DNA from: Lutraria lutraria
Taxonomy: Eukaryota; Mollusca; Bivalvia; Venerida; Mactridae
Assembly (NCBI GenBank): GCA_964023205.1
Contig: OZ026839.1
Coordinates: 18,940,386 to 19,004,385, forward strand
DNA: 64,000 nt
Reading direction: 5' to 3'
The notes under the pieces are model-generated. The model saw nothing but the letters and a program-made list of their open reading frames with translations. It did not search any database and had not been told where the DNA came from. The first letter of the stretch is position 1. The number at the start of each line of letters is the position of its first letter. Made by a program: the position numbers and the translations under genes. Positions 33,131-45,083 of this stretch are shown here, in pieces.

Positions 33131-34510
33131 ATGCTAATTATTGTGGCAGAGCACATCAGTAAGTTCAGGAGTACAAAAGTAAAAATCTTCCTTCAACTTA
33201 AAAATTGTATTACTAGTTTGGTTATTACAAGTTTGGTTGGACCTTGCAACCAAACTTGTAATAAAATCCAGACTTGTAATAATTATTACAAGTTTGACTG
33301 TAAGGATAGATGGCAAAATGAATATGAAAAAATGAAGGTCATTTCAAGCGCTAGTGACCTTAATTAGGTCAGCACGTGCTAATTAATGGGGCAAAACACG
33401 TCAGTAAGTTCATGAGTCTTACTTCAACTTGAAAATTTTATTACAAGTTTGGTTATTACAAGTTTGGTTAGACCTTGCAACCAAACTTGTAATAAAAACC
33501 AGACTTGTAATAATTATTACAAGTTTGACTGTAAGGATAGATGGTATAATGAAAATGAAAAAATGAAGGTCAATCCAAGTGATAGTGACCTTAATTAGGT
33601 CAGCACGTGCTAATTAATGGGGCGGAATACATCAGTAAGTTAATGAGTGCAAAAGTAAAATCTTACTTCAACTTGAAAATTTTTTTACAAGTTTGGTTAT
33701 TACAAGTTTGGTTAGACCTTGCAACCAAACTTGTAATAAAAAAAACTTGTAATAATTGTTACAAGTTTGACTGTAAGGATAGATGGTATAATGAAAATGA
33801 AAAAATGAAGGTCATTTCAAACGCTAGTGACATTAATTAGGTCAGCACGTGCTAATTAATGGGGCGGAACAGATCAGTAAGTTAATGAGTGCAAAAGTAA
33901 AATCTTATTTCAACTTGAAATTTTTTTTACAAGTTTGGTTATTACAAGTTTGGTTAGACCTTGCAACCAAACTTGTAATAAAAAAAACTTGTAATAATTG
34001 TTACAAGTTTGACTGTAAGGATAGATGGTATAATGAAAATGAAAAAATGAAGGTCATTTCAAACGCTAGTGACATTAATTAGGTCAGCACGTGCTAATTA
34101 ATGGGGCGGAACAGATCAGTAAGTTAATGAGTGCAAAAGTAAAATCTTATTTCAACTTGAAAATTTTTTTACAAGTTTGGTTATTACAAGTTTGGTTAGA
34201 CCTTGCAACCAAACTTGTAATAAAAAAAACTTGTAATAATTGTTACAAGTTTGACTGTAAGGATAGATGGTATATAGAATATGAAAAAATGAAGGTCATT
34301 TCAAACGCTAGTGACCTTAATTAGGTCAGCACGTGCTAATTAATGGGCAGAACACATCAGTAAGTTAATGAGTGCAAAAGTAAAATCTTACTTCAACTTG
34401 AAAATTTTATTACAAGTTTGGTTATTACAAGTTTGGTTGGATCTTGCAACCAGACTTGTAATAAAAACCAGACTTGTAATAATTATTACAAGTTTGGTTT
34501 TTATTACAAG
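33131..34510 (+). repeat. 242-bp tandem array, right block (about six units)
   Basis: The same unit as in the left block, in the opposite orientation. Marks (AGCACGTGCTAATTAATGG) occur near 33373, 33605, 33847, 34089 and 34331, giving a 242-bp period; a diverged first unit starts at 33131. Units 3-5 are nearly identical, pointing to recent homogenisation. Each contains the 20-bp near-perfect palindrome around the E-box CACGTG and several TTACAAGTTTGGTT/AACCAAACTTGTAA pairs able to fold back. Confidence 0.9.
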
Positions 34511-35451
34511 TTTGGTTGCAACAATGCCCTCATTGTATTATTTGTGTTTGCTTATAAATATTCGTGTAGATCTGCAGTAAACTTTAATTATTATGATATA
34601 ATCTAATGTCGGGGTATATGTACGCCAATGATTAACTTGCTACTTTTTACACTTCCGAGAGACACAATGATAAGTATGTTGAATGTTATGAATTTAAAAT
34701 CATTCATTTAATTACTGCATTTTGAAAGTCTACATATAATCGGTCACATTATGTTTTGTTTGCCAAGATATCGCTAATTGTCTGTATATGGACCAATTTT
34801 CAGTACAATTCGTTTTAAATAAATAATAACAATTTTCGTCTGGTTTTGTGTATCAAATCACATGCATGCAAAACATTAATTAGTGGTTTATAACATAATG
34901 TGTGAAAAAACTTAATAATTGACTCAATACTATCAGGTTGACGCACCAGTATTGACTTTTCCTATATGTGTTCTGCTTGGCGAATTAAGATATAGTCCTC
35001 GGAAGTAGATAATATTTTTAACGCATGCGCACTGCCGACAAGAACGACAATCTTCCAAGGGAGACTACCTAGTTATGGGAAAGGGCCATAGCAGCACTAA
35101 AGATAACCTTTTTGAAAGCATATAAAAATTATCTTATATTTGATTGATTTTTGCATATAAAACATATCAGTGTATAAAGGTCATAATTCAGCAAAAAGTA
35201 TATAATAAATAGTGTTCACTTGTATTTCAGGCTGGTGTTATTCATGCGCTATATCACATTATATACAAATATCAAACATTAATTGAAAACAAAATTTAAT
35301 CAAAGTACTGAAAGTCCTGTCGGAACGTGATTTTTCCATACGAAGCAAAAAAGAGAAATGTGTACACATATCTTTCCTGCCCATGCAAATATTTTCAACA
35401 TTTACACTAATGGACCGACTTTTCATTCATATATAATACACATGTATTACT

Positions 35452-37456
35452 CCCATCACACCTAGGGCCACGTTTGCACTACGTCCACCACGTCCTGACA
35501 GGACGTGTTAAGAACCTGATTAACGTGATGAGGACGCAGTAGGAACCGGATCAAGCGTGGTATGGTCTTCGTGGACGTAAAGGGCGTGGTGGGACATGTC
35601 AAAAAAGTAACGTAGCGGGGACGTGGTCAAATTAAAACGCAGTGCTTACGTAGTAAGAACATAACAGGGACGTGACTAAAACCTAGTTGGAACTTCATTG
35701 ACGCAGAAGAAGCGTGGTGCGGACTTGAAAAGACAGCAAGCGATTTTCACCGCGTTGTCACTGGGTTGTTACTACGCTTTTGTTACGCCAGTGAAGTTCT
35801 CACTACGTCTCAACCAGGTGTATGCTGAGACCATAGTACATCCACATCACGTTACAGAAGACTGCACTAGGTTGTAATTTTGCTCCGTCACGTCTCTAGT
35901 ACGTTTGCAAAAGGTGACCAGTACGTTCCTGTCAGGTTCTGAGCAATTGGTATAAATACTGGATTCATACCCCATTCTTTCATTTCCAGTCAAATAAATG
36001 TTGTATGGTACCAGAATGTATGGTACCAAATGTATGGTACCAGAACAGCAAGCCATTTTGGATGCTCAAATTGCCATTTTCTAAATACGAAATAAGAGAA
36101 AAAGGAACATGAAGCAACCAAAATTATGTTTGTTAGTGCATGGCTTTCAGCAGAAAGAAGACTTCTATTCTGCCATCATGACCAGATAAAATAAATGGAC
36201 ACATGGTACAGTATACGTACGGAGCTAGTGAATGCAATGAGGACGTTATTGGGACCTAGGGAGAGCGCAGTTCAGTCTGCATGGACCTAGTGGGCATGTA
36301 ATTGGGACGTAGTATAAACGCAATAGACCTGGTGACAACGGGAAGCTGCACGTGTAATGCCCCCATCACACCAGAGCACGTCCGCACCACGCTCGCAAAG
36401 TTCCCATCACGTCCTGAAAATTTTGATGGACGTGGCGGGGACGAGGTCAAACTCGAAAAAAATGATGCACCCAGGTTCTCACTACGTCCTTACAACGTCT
36501 TTGCCAGGTTCTCACTGCGTCTACCACGTTCCCAGTAAGTTCATTATACGTGCAGCTTCCCGTTGTCACCAGGTCTATTGGGTTTATACTACGTCCCAAT
36601 TACGTGCTCACTACGTCCATGCAGACTGAACTGCGCTCTCCCTAGGTCCCAATAACGTCCTCATTACATTCACTAGCTCCGTATGTATACTGTACCATGT
36701 GTCCATTTATTTTAACTGGTCTTGATGGCCGAACAGAGATCTTCTTTCTACTGATAGCCATACACTAACACAACATAATCTAGGTTGCTTCATGTTCCCT
36801 CTTCTTCTATTTAGTACATTTTTTGTATTTACAAGATGGCAATTTGAGCATCCAAACTGGCTTGTTGTCCTGGTACTATCACAACTTGCATTCATTTGTT
36901 AACATATATTTGACTGGAAATGAAAGAATGGGGTATGAATCCAGTATTTATACCAATTGCTCAGAACCTGACAGGAACGTACTGGTCACCTGTTGCAAAC
37001 GTACTAAAGACGTGACGGAGCAAAATTACAACCTAGTACAGTCTTCTGTAACGTGATGTGGACGAACTATGGTCTTAGCATACACCTGAATGAGATGTAG
37101 TGAGAACTTCACTGACGTAACAAAAGCGTAGTAACAACCCAGTGACAACGCGGTGAAAATCGCTTGCTGTCTTTTCAAGTCCACACCACGCTTCTTCTGC
37201 GTCAATGAAGTTCCAACTAGGTTTTAGTCACGTCCCTGTTACGTTCCTACTACGTAAGCACTGCGTTCTAATTTGACCACGTCCCCGCCACGTTATTTTT
37301 TGACATGTCAAAAGTCCCACCACGTCCTCGACGTCCACGAAGACCATACCACGCTTGAACCGGTTCGTACTGCGTCCGCATCACGTTAATCAGGTTATTG
37401 GCATCTCCTGTCAGGACGTGGTGGATATTGTGCAAACGTGGGCCTAGTGTGATGGG
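35452..37456. repeat. 2.0-kb near-perfect palindrome (foldback element)
   Basis: CCCATCACACCTAGGGCCACGTTTGCAC at 35452 is mirrored at 37430-37456. Arms of about 900 bp match closely, including a frame at 35847-36056 (minus strand) whose mirror is at 36823-37056 (plus strand). The arms are dense in ACGT-centred words (CACGTCC, GGACGTGG, CTACGTC). An inner pair (36240-36356 and about 36545-36665) surrounds a centre of about 190 bp. The centre contains another CCCCCATCACACCAGAGCACG end sequence (36359), suggesting a nested copy of the same family. No transposase. Confidence 0.85.
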
Positions 37457-39004
37457 GGTAAAATGAACTTGCATAAAAAGAACTCTTTAACTATCATTTT
37501 TAGAAGCACACAACCAGTATTTTACGTTCGTACTCAGCGACTCGAATTATTAGTCGAAAGCCGCAGGCTACCCGACATGAACTCGATGTTTACGTCGCCA
37601 TTTTATGTCAAGTATAAATCAATACGATTAGATAAGAATTCGCCCTGTAATATCAAGATAGTGTTAAAAAGGCACACAACACATTGATCGATGGTAGTTT
37701 ATTGCAAAAACATGCATATATGTTGAGAAATTACTGACCGATCAAACAAAACCGAAACGGTAGAATCATTTTTACGGAAACTCGATATGCAAAACGGCAA
37801 CACAGACTCGCTATTTCATTGGCTAGCGGATATGCGGTTTTAATTCTACGCATTTAAATATATCATGTATTTTACCGACATGCACTTATTTTAGATACAT
37901 GACTCTTTCCATGTGGTTACGACAACATGATTTGAAATATATTTAGATCCAACACACTTAATTGAGGAAATATACCATACCATATATTGTTTGTATGATA
38001 ATAACCTTGTCTCAATCATGGCGTGTTTTAGCGAATTGTATACATTTATGTTTCAATATTTTATATTGTAATTAATATGATATTAATCAAGGATTCAATG
38101 ATGGCGTCTTTCATATACTTTCTGGTAACCCCATTTCATTTAATTGTGCGTATTTTTTTTCAGGAACGAATTAAGATTTTAAACGTTATTAAATTCAAAT
38201 GCATTGACTTGATACACAATAATGGTTTATCCACGTCATTAAGTTTAAGTTTTTCATGAGTAATTATCTATAAACGCCGTGGTTTGTTTTTACTAAGACG
38301 GGAAATGAAATAAATATTTCTGCTTCATCTAATCAAGAGATAAATCAATACCAATACCAATATTCTCTGAAACTGTGCAGACGTCATAAGGTTGTTCAGA
38401 TAAAAGCGTGCCTGGAGAGATAAGGTAATTGATAACCAGATAGGATTGGTTTATAACCTTCTAATAAAGAAATCTTAGTGTCATCACGTGATGTTGTGTT
38501 AACCTTCAAATCAAGTCAACAGTACATACATCGGTCGGTTAACACTCACTCAGATGGCGCCTATAGATTGAAACTTTCTTCAACTTACTTCATGTATTGT
38601 TCTTTTGCTTTTTCAGTCAATTAGTAAAGTACAATACGTATACAAACACAGACAAGGGTTGTTAGAGATGATATATGTATACACTATGAAACATGCATTT
38701 AGCTGTTCAGTTACGATTTTTATCATTTCAATATTTATGATTGAATCACTGGAAAGACAATAAAACCGTCTTTATTGAGTTATATGGAAATATTTTTTAT
38801 ATTTGTGTATCATTGTTTGTCTGCTTTCCCTGTGTACACGTCTTGCAAACATTACACTTGTTGTTACCTACCAACAGTCACTTGCTTCCTACATGATACG
38901 TAATATACTTCTTACATCCATGATTTGTGAATCAGAGGTGCAAAAAATGACCTCAAGTTGTTTCTGCAGTCACATGTTCACGATGTAACCCGGTCTTGAA
39001 ACTA
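37457..39004. other. AT-rich region without a supported gene
   Basis: Frames at 37463-37687 and 38077-38259 (plus strand) show no domain or splice support. A CACGTG site is at about 38484. Nothing else recognised. Confidence 0.35.
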
Positions 39005-39545
39005 CCACCTCTCCATCAGTATCATGGCGCTCTAATACGACTTCTCCAACAGTACCCTGGCGCTCTAACGCGACCTCTCCATCAGTATCCTGGCACTCTC
39101 AAACGACCTCTCCAACAGTATCTTAGCGCTCTAACGCGACCTCTCCATCAGTAACCTGGCACTCTAAAATGACCTCTCCATCAGTATCCTGGCGCTCTAA
39201 AGCGACCTTCCCATCAGTATCCTTACTTCCTTTTTTGTATTTTAACGTTTTTGACATGGTCTCAATTTTTTACCTTTAATAATTTTACAGTCTCAATTTG
39301 TATATTCAGTAATATTTTTTGTTTGTTTGAACACTGTAACTTTATATGCCCAGTTTGTGTAATATATTTCCTATGTACCATGTTTTAGAAATAGTTAAAA
39401 TATGAATAGTAATATAAATCCTGGCGCTCTAACGCGACCTCTCCATCAACGTCTAAACGTTCTACCATGACCTTACCATCAGCTTACCAGCGCTCTAACA
39501 CGACCTATCCGTCACCGTCCAGGCGCTCTACCACCTGATCTACCA
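39005..39545 (+). repeat. 33-bp minisatellite interrupted by a 195-bp segment
   Basis: The unit CCTCTCCATCAGTATCCTGGCGCTCTAACGCGA (33 bp) repeats about 6.5 times at 39005-39225 and about 3.5 times at 39419-39545. The blocks are separated by about 195 bp of unrelated AT-rich sequence (39226-39418). The array breaks after 'CAGTATCC' and resumes at 'CCTGGCGCTC', as expected if the AT-rich piece was inserted into a continuous array. Confidence 0.85.
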
Positions 39546-40649
39546 GGATTGGCTGTTTCCAACAGGAATTGTAAATTTAGTAGCTATGTTTAGGGAATCA
39601 ATCCATGAAAGCAGCGTATGGGTGTATTATTTTCGTAACAATGGATGCATTCTGAATTACCACAACGTCGTATAGTTTCTGACTCGTCAACAACCATGAT
39701 AAGTCAACTTAACGTTTTTACGAAAGACTTGCAGTTTTTTACGCCAAATATATTTTGAAAAAAGCGATTTTGTTGAATGACAATGGAAGCTCAAAATACA
39801 AATTTAACATTTATTTTTGCGTTTATCTAATGGAACCAACAAAGGTTGGTTGACTAAGAATGTTGCTGTTTGATGACGTCATTTATCTTTTGTACACGGA
39901 AGTCAATCTTCCATGAGAGATTTAATGTACGTACTATGCATCTTCATTCAGAAAAGTACGTAGACATTAAAGTTACATTGTAACAATAATTGGAATGCTC
40001 TTCTAGAAGTTCTTTCTTGACGACAGAAAATGTCTCCCTTTTCCACAAATGACTGTATAATCACAATGGGCGCAAGAAATGCTACACATTAGAATTGGAT
40101 TAAATTTGATATTTTTCATAATATGAGAACGCTGAATAATGAGAGTTGATTTCTCTGTGATGGTAAAATCGACATTACAACTTGCGTGATCAATGCATGT
40201 CTTCTCATTAATCGGCACAATCACGATAATTTGATTGATATATTTTTTAGAACGAACATAAACTAAAAATGAAAATCAAGTCGTCTAACGGATGGAATGG
40301 TTATATAGCATTACGTTGGATGAAGTAGGTACTACTGTATACTTGAACACTGGTGAATCGACTATTGCAAATTCTGTCTCAAAATGTACTTAAAAGACAT
40401 GTTTATGATTTTTTTAGGATGTCTCTTTACCATAATTTTAAATAACCGAATGGAGTAGGTTGTTGATTGATAGCATTTCTATTCGACCATTGTTCGCTCT
40501 AGGGAGTGTTAAAAAATCTCATTTCTTCGAATTCCACAAGAATCTAGATAAAAATATGCCAATAAGCCGAACCATCTGTTATTTATTTAATTCTCTGTTG
40601 TTTAACGGTCCATTCGACAGCTATGATCATTTTACAGTCGCCCCAGTAT
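39546..40649. other. Intergenic, nothing recognised
   Basis: No repeat, RNA gene or convincing coding frame was found. A TGACGTCA site occurs near 39874. Confidence 0.3.
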
Positions 40650-40893
40650 GAGAGGGGGAGATAAAATTCAGGAGTACCGGACATTTATATCCCTACTCAT
40701 ATTTTTCCTGGTTCTTAATCGTGACCGGGGTAAAGCACCGATACACGCCTCACCACATTCTTGTAATTTTCTTAACACAGTTCTTAGCTCAGTAGTTGGG
40801 ATGGGGGCATTGAAAAAGAGTCCCTGAAATATCGAAAGGCGGAGCCGAGACTCGAACCCACGATCTTTCGTTAACACTAGACCATCACCCTGA
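40650..40893 (-). mobile_element. tRNA-derived SINE, minus strand
   Basis: On the minus strand the head reads GGGTGATGGTCTAGTGTTAACG (A-box-like) and GTGGGTTCGAGTCTCGG (B box, about 40850-40862). A body follows with 'GAGCTAAGAACTGTGTTAAGAAAATTACAAGAATG'. The layout is that of a SINE distinct from the one at 6752. The exact 3' end is not clear. Confidence 0.6.
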
Positions 40894-41144
40894 AATCATC
40901 TGTAGTCTCTAGTTATTGTTAAATTTGAAATAAGAAAGCCGGCTGTGTCATGTTGCTTTTAAACAACAGCATGATGTTTCCCGTTGTACTATTTAACTAT
41001 CAATTTGACCTCTCTAGAACAACAACCTCTTAACAACAACATAAGTTTGCTTCTCCCAAAGGATGTTGCTTTGAAGAGGTTGCACTGTAGTACTGAAATG
41101 CGTTGACAATGTTTCTGAAACAACTTATATATCATATATTCCTA

Positions 41145-42140
41145 AAGGGGCCTGTCACACTACAGCGTATTAGGCCAACGTGTGCGGAACGTTTTAGATT
41201 TTGTCTAATACGGTGGCGAACGCTGGCGAACGTCGAAAACATGAAAGAGAAGATGCCTTTCAGACGCACACATAGCGTTTGCCGAACGCGTTTAACAATT
41301 ACATAACCTTTGAGTAACGACCGAGAAATGTTTCATTACTTACGCCCAGCGAATACAGAATTCCATGTAATTTTTTAGCGTGTGCTAGGCGTGTGCATAA
41401 CGTTCGTGACGAGTGAAGAACGTGTGTGTAACCTGCTTCAAATGTATTAGTAGCGAATTGGAGCTGTATTTCAAACTCTCGCCGCCTCCCGATCAAAGAC
41501 TGGGCATGACCATACTGTCCTCTTCCTTCTTCTACTCCTAGTTCGGTGCACAACATACTGCGCAAGGTTTAAAAGATTTTGTTGGTGTTGCAAACAGAAA
41601 AGTGTACGCGCTCAGTATCAGTCATGTTTGACAATGATATTAGTCATGTACACAAATTGATTAGTAAATTTTCTGTATACATGAAGCACAGTTTAATAAG
41701 CATCGCCCTTATTTTCGTTCTTTATGCCTTGGTACGTTGTAAGAACGTTTGTCAAACGTTAGATATGCGTTATTCATGCGTTCATATAGCGTTGGGAAAC
41801 GTTAAGTCCATCTTATACGCTTCAAGAACGCCCTACACACGTTATAAATAAGTTAAACAAACGCTACGCCTACGTTTAAAACACGTTGTGCGAACGCTAG
41901 TGAATGTACCGGCGTGTTACCAACGCGTACTTAACGTTTGAAAGCGTTTGGCAAACGTTCGAATAACGAATGAATACCGATCGTCTAACGTATATATAAC
42001 CGATAAATATACGTTCGGCACTCGTTCAAAATATTTTCACGTGTGTGAGCGAGTTTTTAACTTACATTAAACGAACCTCTAACGAGTACGACGACCATCG
42101 GCATACGTTAGGCCAATGCGTTGTAGTGTAACAGCACCTT
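41145..42140. mobile_element. 1.0-kb MITE with AACGTT-rich interior
   Basis: AAGGGGCCTGTCACACTACAGCG at 41145 is mirrored by 'GCGTTGTAGTGTAACAGCACCTT' ending 42140, and CGTTAGGCCAA(CG/TG) follows in both arms. The interior is crowded with AACG/CGTT words in both orientations (for example AACGTTTGAAAGCGTTTGGCAAACGTTC). Frames at 41103-41306, 41299-41565 and 41579-41851 are by-products. No transposase. Confidence 0.8.
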
Positions 42141-43560
42141 AAAACAGGTCTTAAACAAGTTCCTGATATGTGCCAAATAGTGTGTATCTTTCAATATTGC
42201 TATATACACGTATAGCATAGAAAATAGTGCAACATGGTACATTCTCAGACAGTACATTAATTTCGTCACACATTGAGTAACCCTGAGAGAGAAATTAACA
42301 ATAAGAAGGTATCAATAAGTATATAAACCGAGCACTCCAAATCTGGAGACTAATATAATGTCATCAAAATTCTGGAGACACATTTATATAACATGAAGCT
42401 ATGTTTCAGGCCAAATTAACTACAGAACATATTTTGTTTCATAATTAACTTCATGGATACAAGACACATTAACATTCCATTGGATATGAATCTACACAGT
42501 TAAGTGAAATGACATGCTAATGCTAATAAAAATGGAAATATAAGATCAGAGATGTTTCTAGTTGTTTGCAGTCTTGGAGGGCATTGTATAACATAAGTAA
42601 GTTTATATATACACCTGTAAAAAGTAGGGATGGGAATTTTAATAGAATAATCGGAGAATATTCGAACATGAAAAACGAATTCGAATATTCGAAAAAAAAA
42701 TGGAATTTTAACGTCTCGGATCAATTTGAGTAGCACAGAAATAGTAAAACAATCGGTACATGAAAGGTTAATAAATTCCATAAAATTCAGTCCAAAATCA
42801 GTAAGTACGCACAAAATGTCACAAACCTACTGTATGTTGTTCGCACCATTCTTAATACCCCCATAAACACGTCAAGATAACAAATAGCCGGAGCGATCAT
42901 TTGCTAATCCGATCAATTGATGTCGATAGTCCAAACACATGATAGGCAAGAATAAAACACTCAATGCACTGGTCTTTTGCGTTAAGTGATGTGTTTACAC
43001 AACAACAACAACAACTTTAATTCAACATTAAATAATATAACATTACTTCTAGAATGTGTGAAGCAGAAGCTATATTATTACGATAAAGGTAATAAAATAA
43101 TAAATTATTTATCAAGTTCCTTTCTACGGTTATTTGCAAAATACAGATATTTTGAATACACAATGTCATTATATGAATGACTGTTAATGACAAATCATGT
43201 TGCATAATTATGCATTAAGTTTGAGTTAAGGACTTCAAACGTCGGTCCGTACGCAGATTACGTACTGCCAAATATTTCTTTCATTTAAGTATCATTTCGG
43301 TTTAATTAAAGGCGGTGAGTTGTTTTAAAAGTCGGTAATAAAGATGTTTATAGTGACAGCAAAAGGACGCCGACATTCTTTGGCCCTATTTTGGAGCCAT
43401 TTTGTTTCAGTAAATAACCCGTGTAACATTGTGCCCAAGATACGTCGTCATCAAATTGACAGGTATTTATATAACGATATGATAACTTTTTGCTCGTTTT
43501 AACCCAATGAAAACTAAAAACCCAGCGTGGAAACAATTAATTCTTGCAAATGTAGACTGA
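42141..43560. other. AT-rich region without a supported gene
   Basis: A short (AAC)n tract is at 43000-43013. The minus-strand frame at 42500-42814 has no recognisable domain. Nothing else noted. Confidence 0.35.
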
Positions 43561-43660
43561 ACTGAAACTTCTGTAATAAATCTGTGGGTGCTTAACTTTT
43601 TAGTAAAAAGTTATTTAGTAAAAAGTTAAGCACCTTCAGATTTATTACCGAAGTTTCAGT
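43561..43660. repeat. 100-bp hairpin palindrome
   Basis: ACTGAAACTTCTGTAATAAATCTG..GTGCTTAACTTTTTAGTAAAA (43561-43608) is mirrored at 43611-43660 with only three or four mismatches and almost no loop. RNA from either strand would form a roughly 48-bp stem. It could be a tiny foldback element or a hairpin RNA source. Confidence 0.75.
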
Positions 43661-44208
43661 ATTAAACTTTATTATGAAAACCTTGATACTAAAATGACCG
43701 TTAAATGGTAATTTGTGGAACATCAACACTGGTCCTATTATAACTAAGCAAAATCTGATAAGATAATGCAATATTTAATACAAAAAATGTAACGCATTAA
43801 GGATGCGTCAATTTCCCTGGAACCGAACGTCGGTTTTAGTCTGGAGCTGTAGATTGCATTAACCTATATTGTGTTACAGTTTCATGATAAAAATAATGTC
43901 AGTTTGAGTCTCAAGTTGTTCAATACCGTGTGTACCCTCCGCGTGAATGGATACTGCTTCGACCCCCCGCCTCAGGCGTCGAATTTGGTGAATGGTCTCG
44001 CCTATCTACATGTATAAATATTGCCACTGAGTTATCAAGTTTAAATCATATTTACGGAATACCATTCATGTCATTTTCAAAATGAAAAGTTAAGATGCTT
44101 TGATTTGTAATGTACCATAGGCGATAATAATCGGGGGTGCTTAAAACCTTTTTCCAGCTGTATACATGTAACTAAAATTCATTCGATAGATAAACACAGT
44201 ATTTTAAT
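43661..44208. other. Spacer, nothing recognised
   Basis: No convincing feature found between the hairpin and the repeat copy at 44209. Confidence 0.3.
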
Positions 44209-44850
44209 CAAATCTCTGAAGGTTCTGCTGTTGTTCGGAACTACAAAGCAGCCAAAAGTAGGATTTCTTTGTAGGGTGGGGTAATAGGCTGAGTTTTAGA
44301 GACTGCTTATGCCATAAGGCACATATAAATAACTAATTGCATGCATTAATTCAGTTAACTTTAATCAGTTCAAAAAATGGATTTTCCAGCAAGGTAAATT
44401 CTAAGTAATTAATTCAATATTGAAGGCAGGGTCATGACAATGCACTGTAGTATAATTTTTTAATGATTGCAGTGCATTTATATTATACAATAATCAAATT
44501 TACTCATTTTACAATGACGATATGTTCAGTTTCAGCAATGGATTTTCTATGTGTTTACAATAGAAGCTAGGAACCAGACTAAATATTAGCATATACAGCA
44601 CGTGAATTATGACGTCATCATTCCTTGAAATGTGCATACTGATAGTTTAGAATTTTGTACGACTGTTTTGTAATTGCTCTTTTACGATTTTGACGTGAAT
44701 GCACGTATTATTTGAATTTGTTTTTATGTCGTTGAATTGAAAAATTGGAACTAGTTTCGTAGGCGGAAAGTCGGTATGTAGGAAAAATTTCCCGAACAAC
44801 TGTTGAGAAATGGTCTTAATTAACTTTGTGTTCGTATCGAATAACAAAAA
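44209..44850 (+). mobile_element. GTTGTTCGG-family repeat, copy C
   Basis: The left end AATCAAATCTCTGAAGGTTCTGCTGTTGTTCGGAAC and the block 'ACAATAGAAGCTAGGAACCAGACTAAA..ATTATGACGTCATC' match copy B (18451-19207). The right end is more diverged (GTTCGTATCGAATAACAAAAA). The stretch 44290-44520 is not shared, so this copy carries different internal sequence. Confidence 0.65.
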
Positions 44851-44886
44851 TGATTTTAAATGTGACCATGAAGAAGTTAAACCTTA

Positions 44887-45083
44887 AGGCGTAAACAAAA
44901 ATGATTCGTTTCTGGTTACGTGCTCATTAAATGGTGTAGGTAGGGTACATTTTGGAGAGCCTTGGAAGCCTGTAGAAAAATAAATAAGTAAGACAATGAA
45001 CGTACCGTTCCTCGCCCCGGGCCATGTAGGGTCATGGGGGGAAATTAGGGAAAGTCGGATAACTAGAAACATTTTTATCGCCT
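44887..45083. mobile_element. 0.2-kb MITE
   Basis: AGGCGTAAACAAAAATGATTCGTTTCTGGTTACG is mirrored by 'CGGATAACTAGAAACATTTTTATCGCCT'. The interior includes a GC-rich 'CTCGCCCCGGGCCATGTAGGG' stretch that contrasts with its surroundings. No coding capacity. Confidence 0.6.

Larger units (their letters stand above)
28678..35090. mobile_element. 6.4-kb composite element with inverted ends
   Basis: TATGGCCCTTTCCCATAACTAGGT at 28678 recurs inverted at 35067-35090. Weaker similarity continues for about 100 bp inward (CTACTTCCGGGGACTACGCTTATAT against the mirrored 'CTACTTCCGAGGACTATATCTTA'). Inside are a small inverted repeat around a start codon (28832-28870 and 29286-29325), a short minus-strand frame (29119-29304), and two inverted arrays of 242-bp units (31207-31862 and 33131-34510). 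No transposase is seen. The ends could belong to one large element or be two copies of a smaller repeat in opposite orientation. Confidence 0.45.

Noticed and set aside
33607..34324. Three 77-codon frames starting MLINGAE
   Set aside because: One frame per 242-bp repeat unit; the inverted left array gives the same peptide on the other strand.
35847..37056. Mirrored 69- and 77-codon frames
   Set aside because: They sit in the arms of the 2-kb palindrome, so the duplicate is not evidence of selection.
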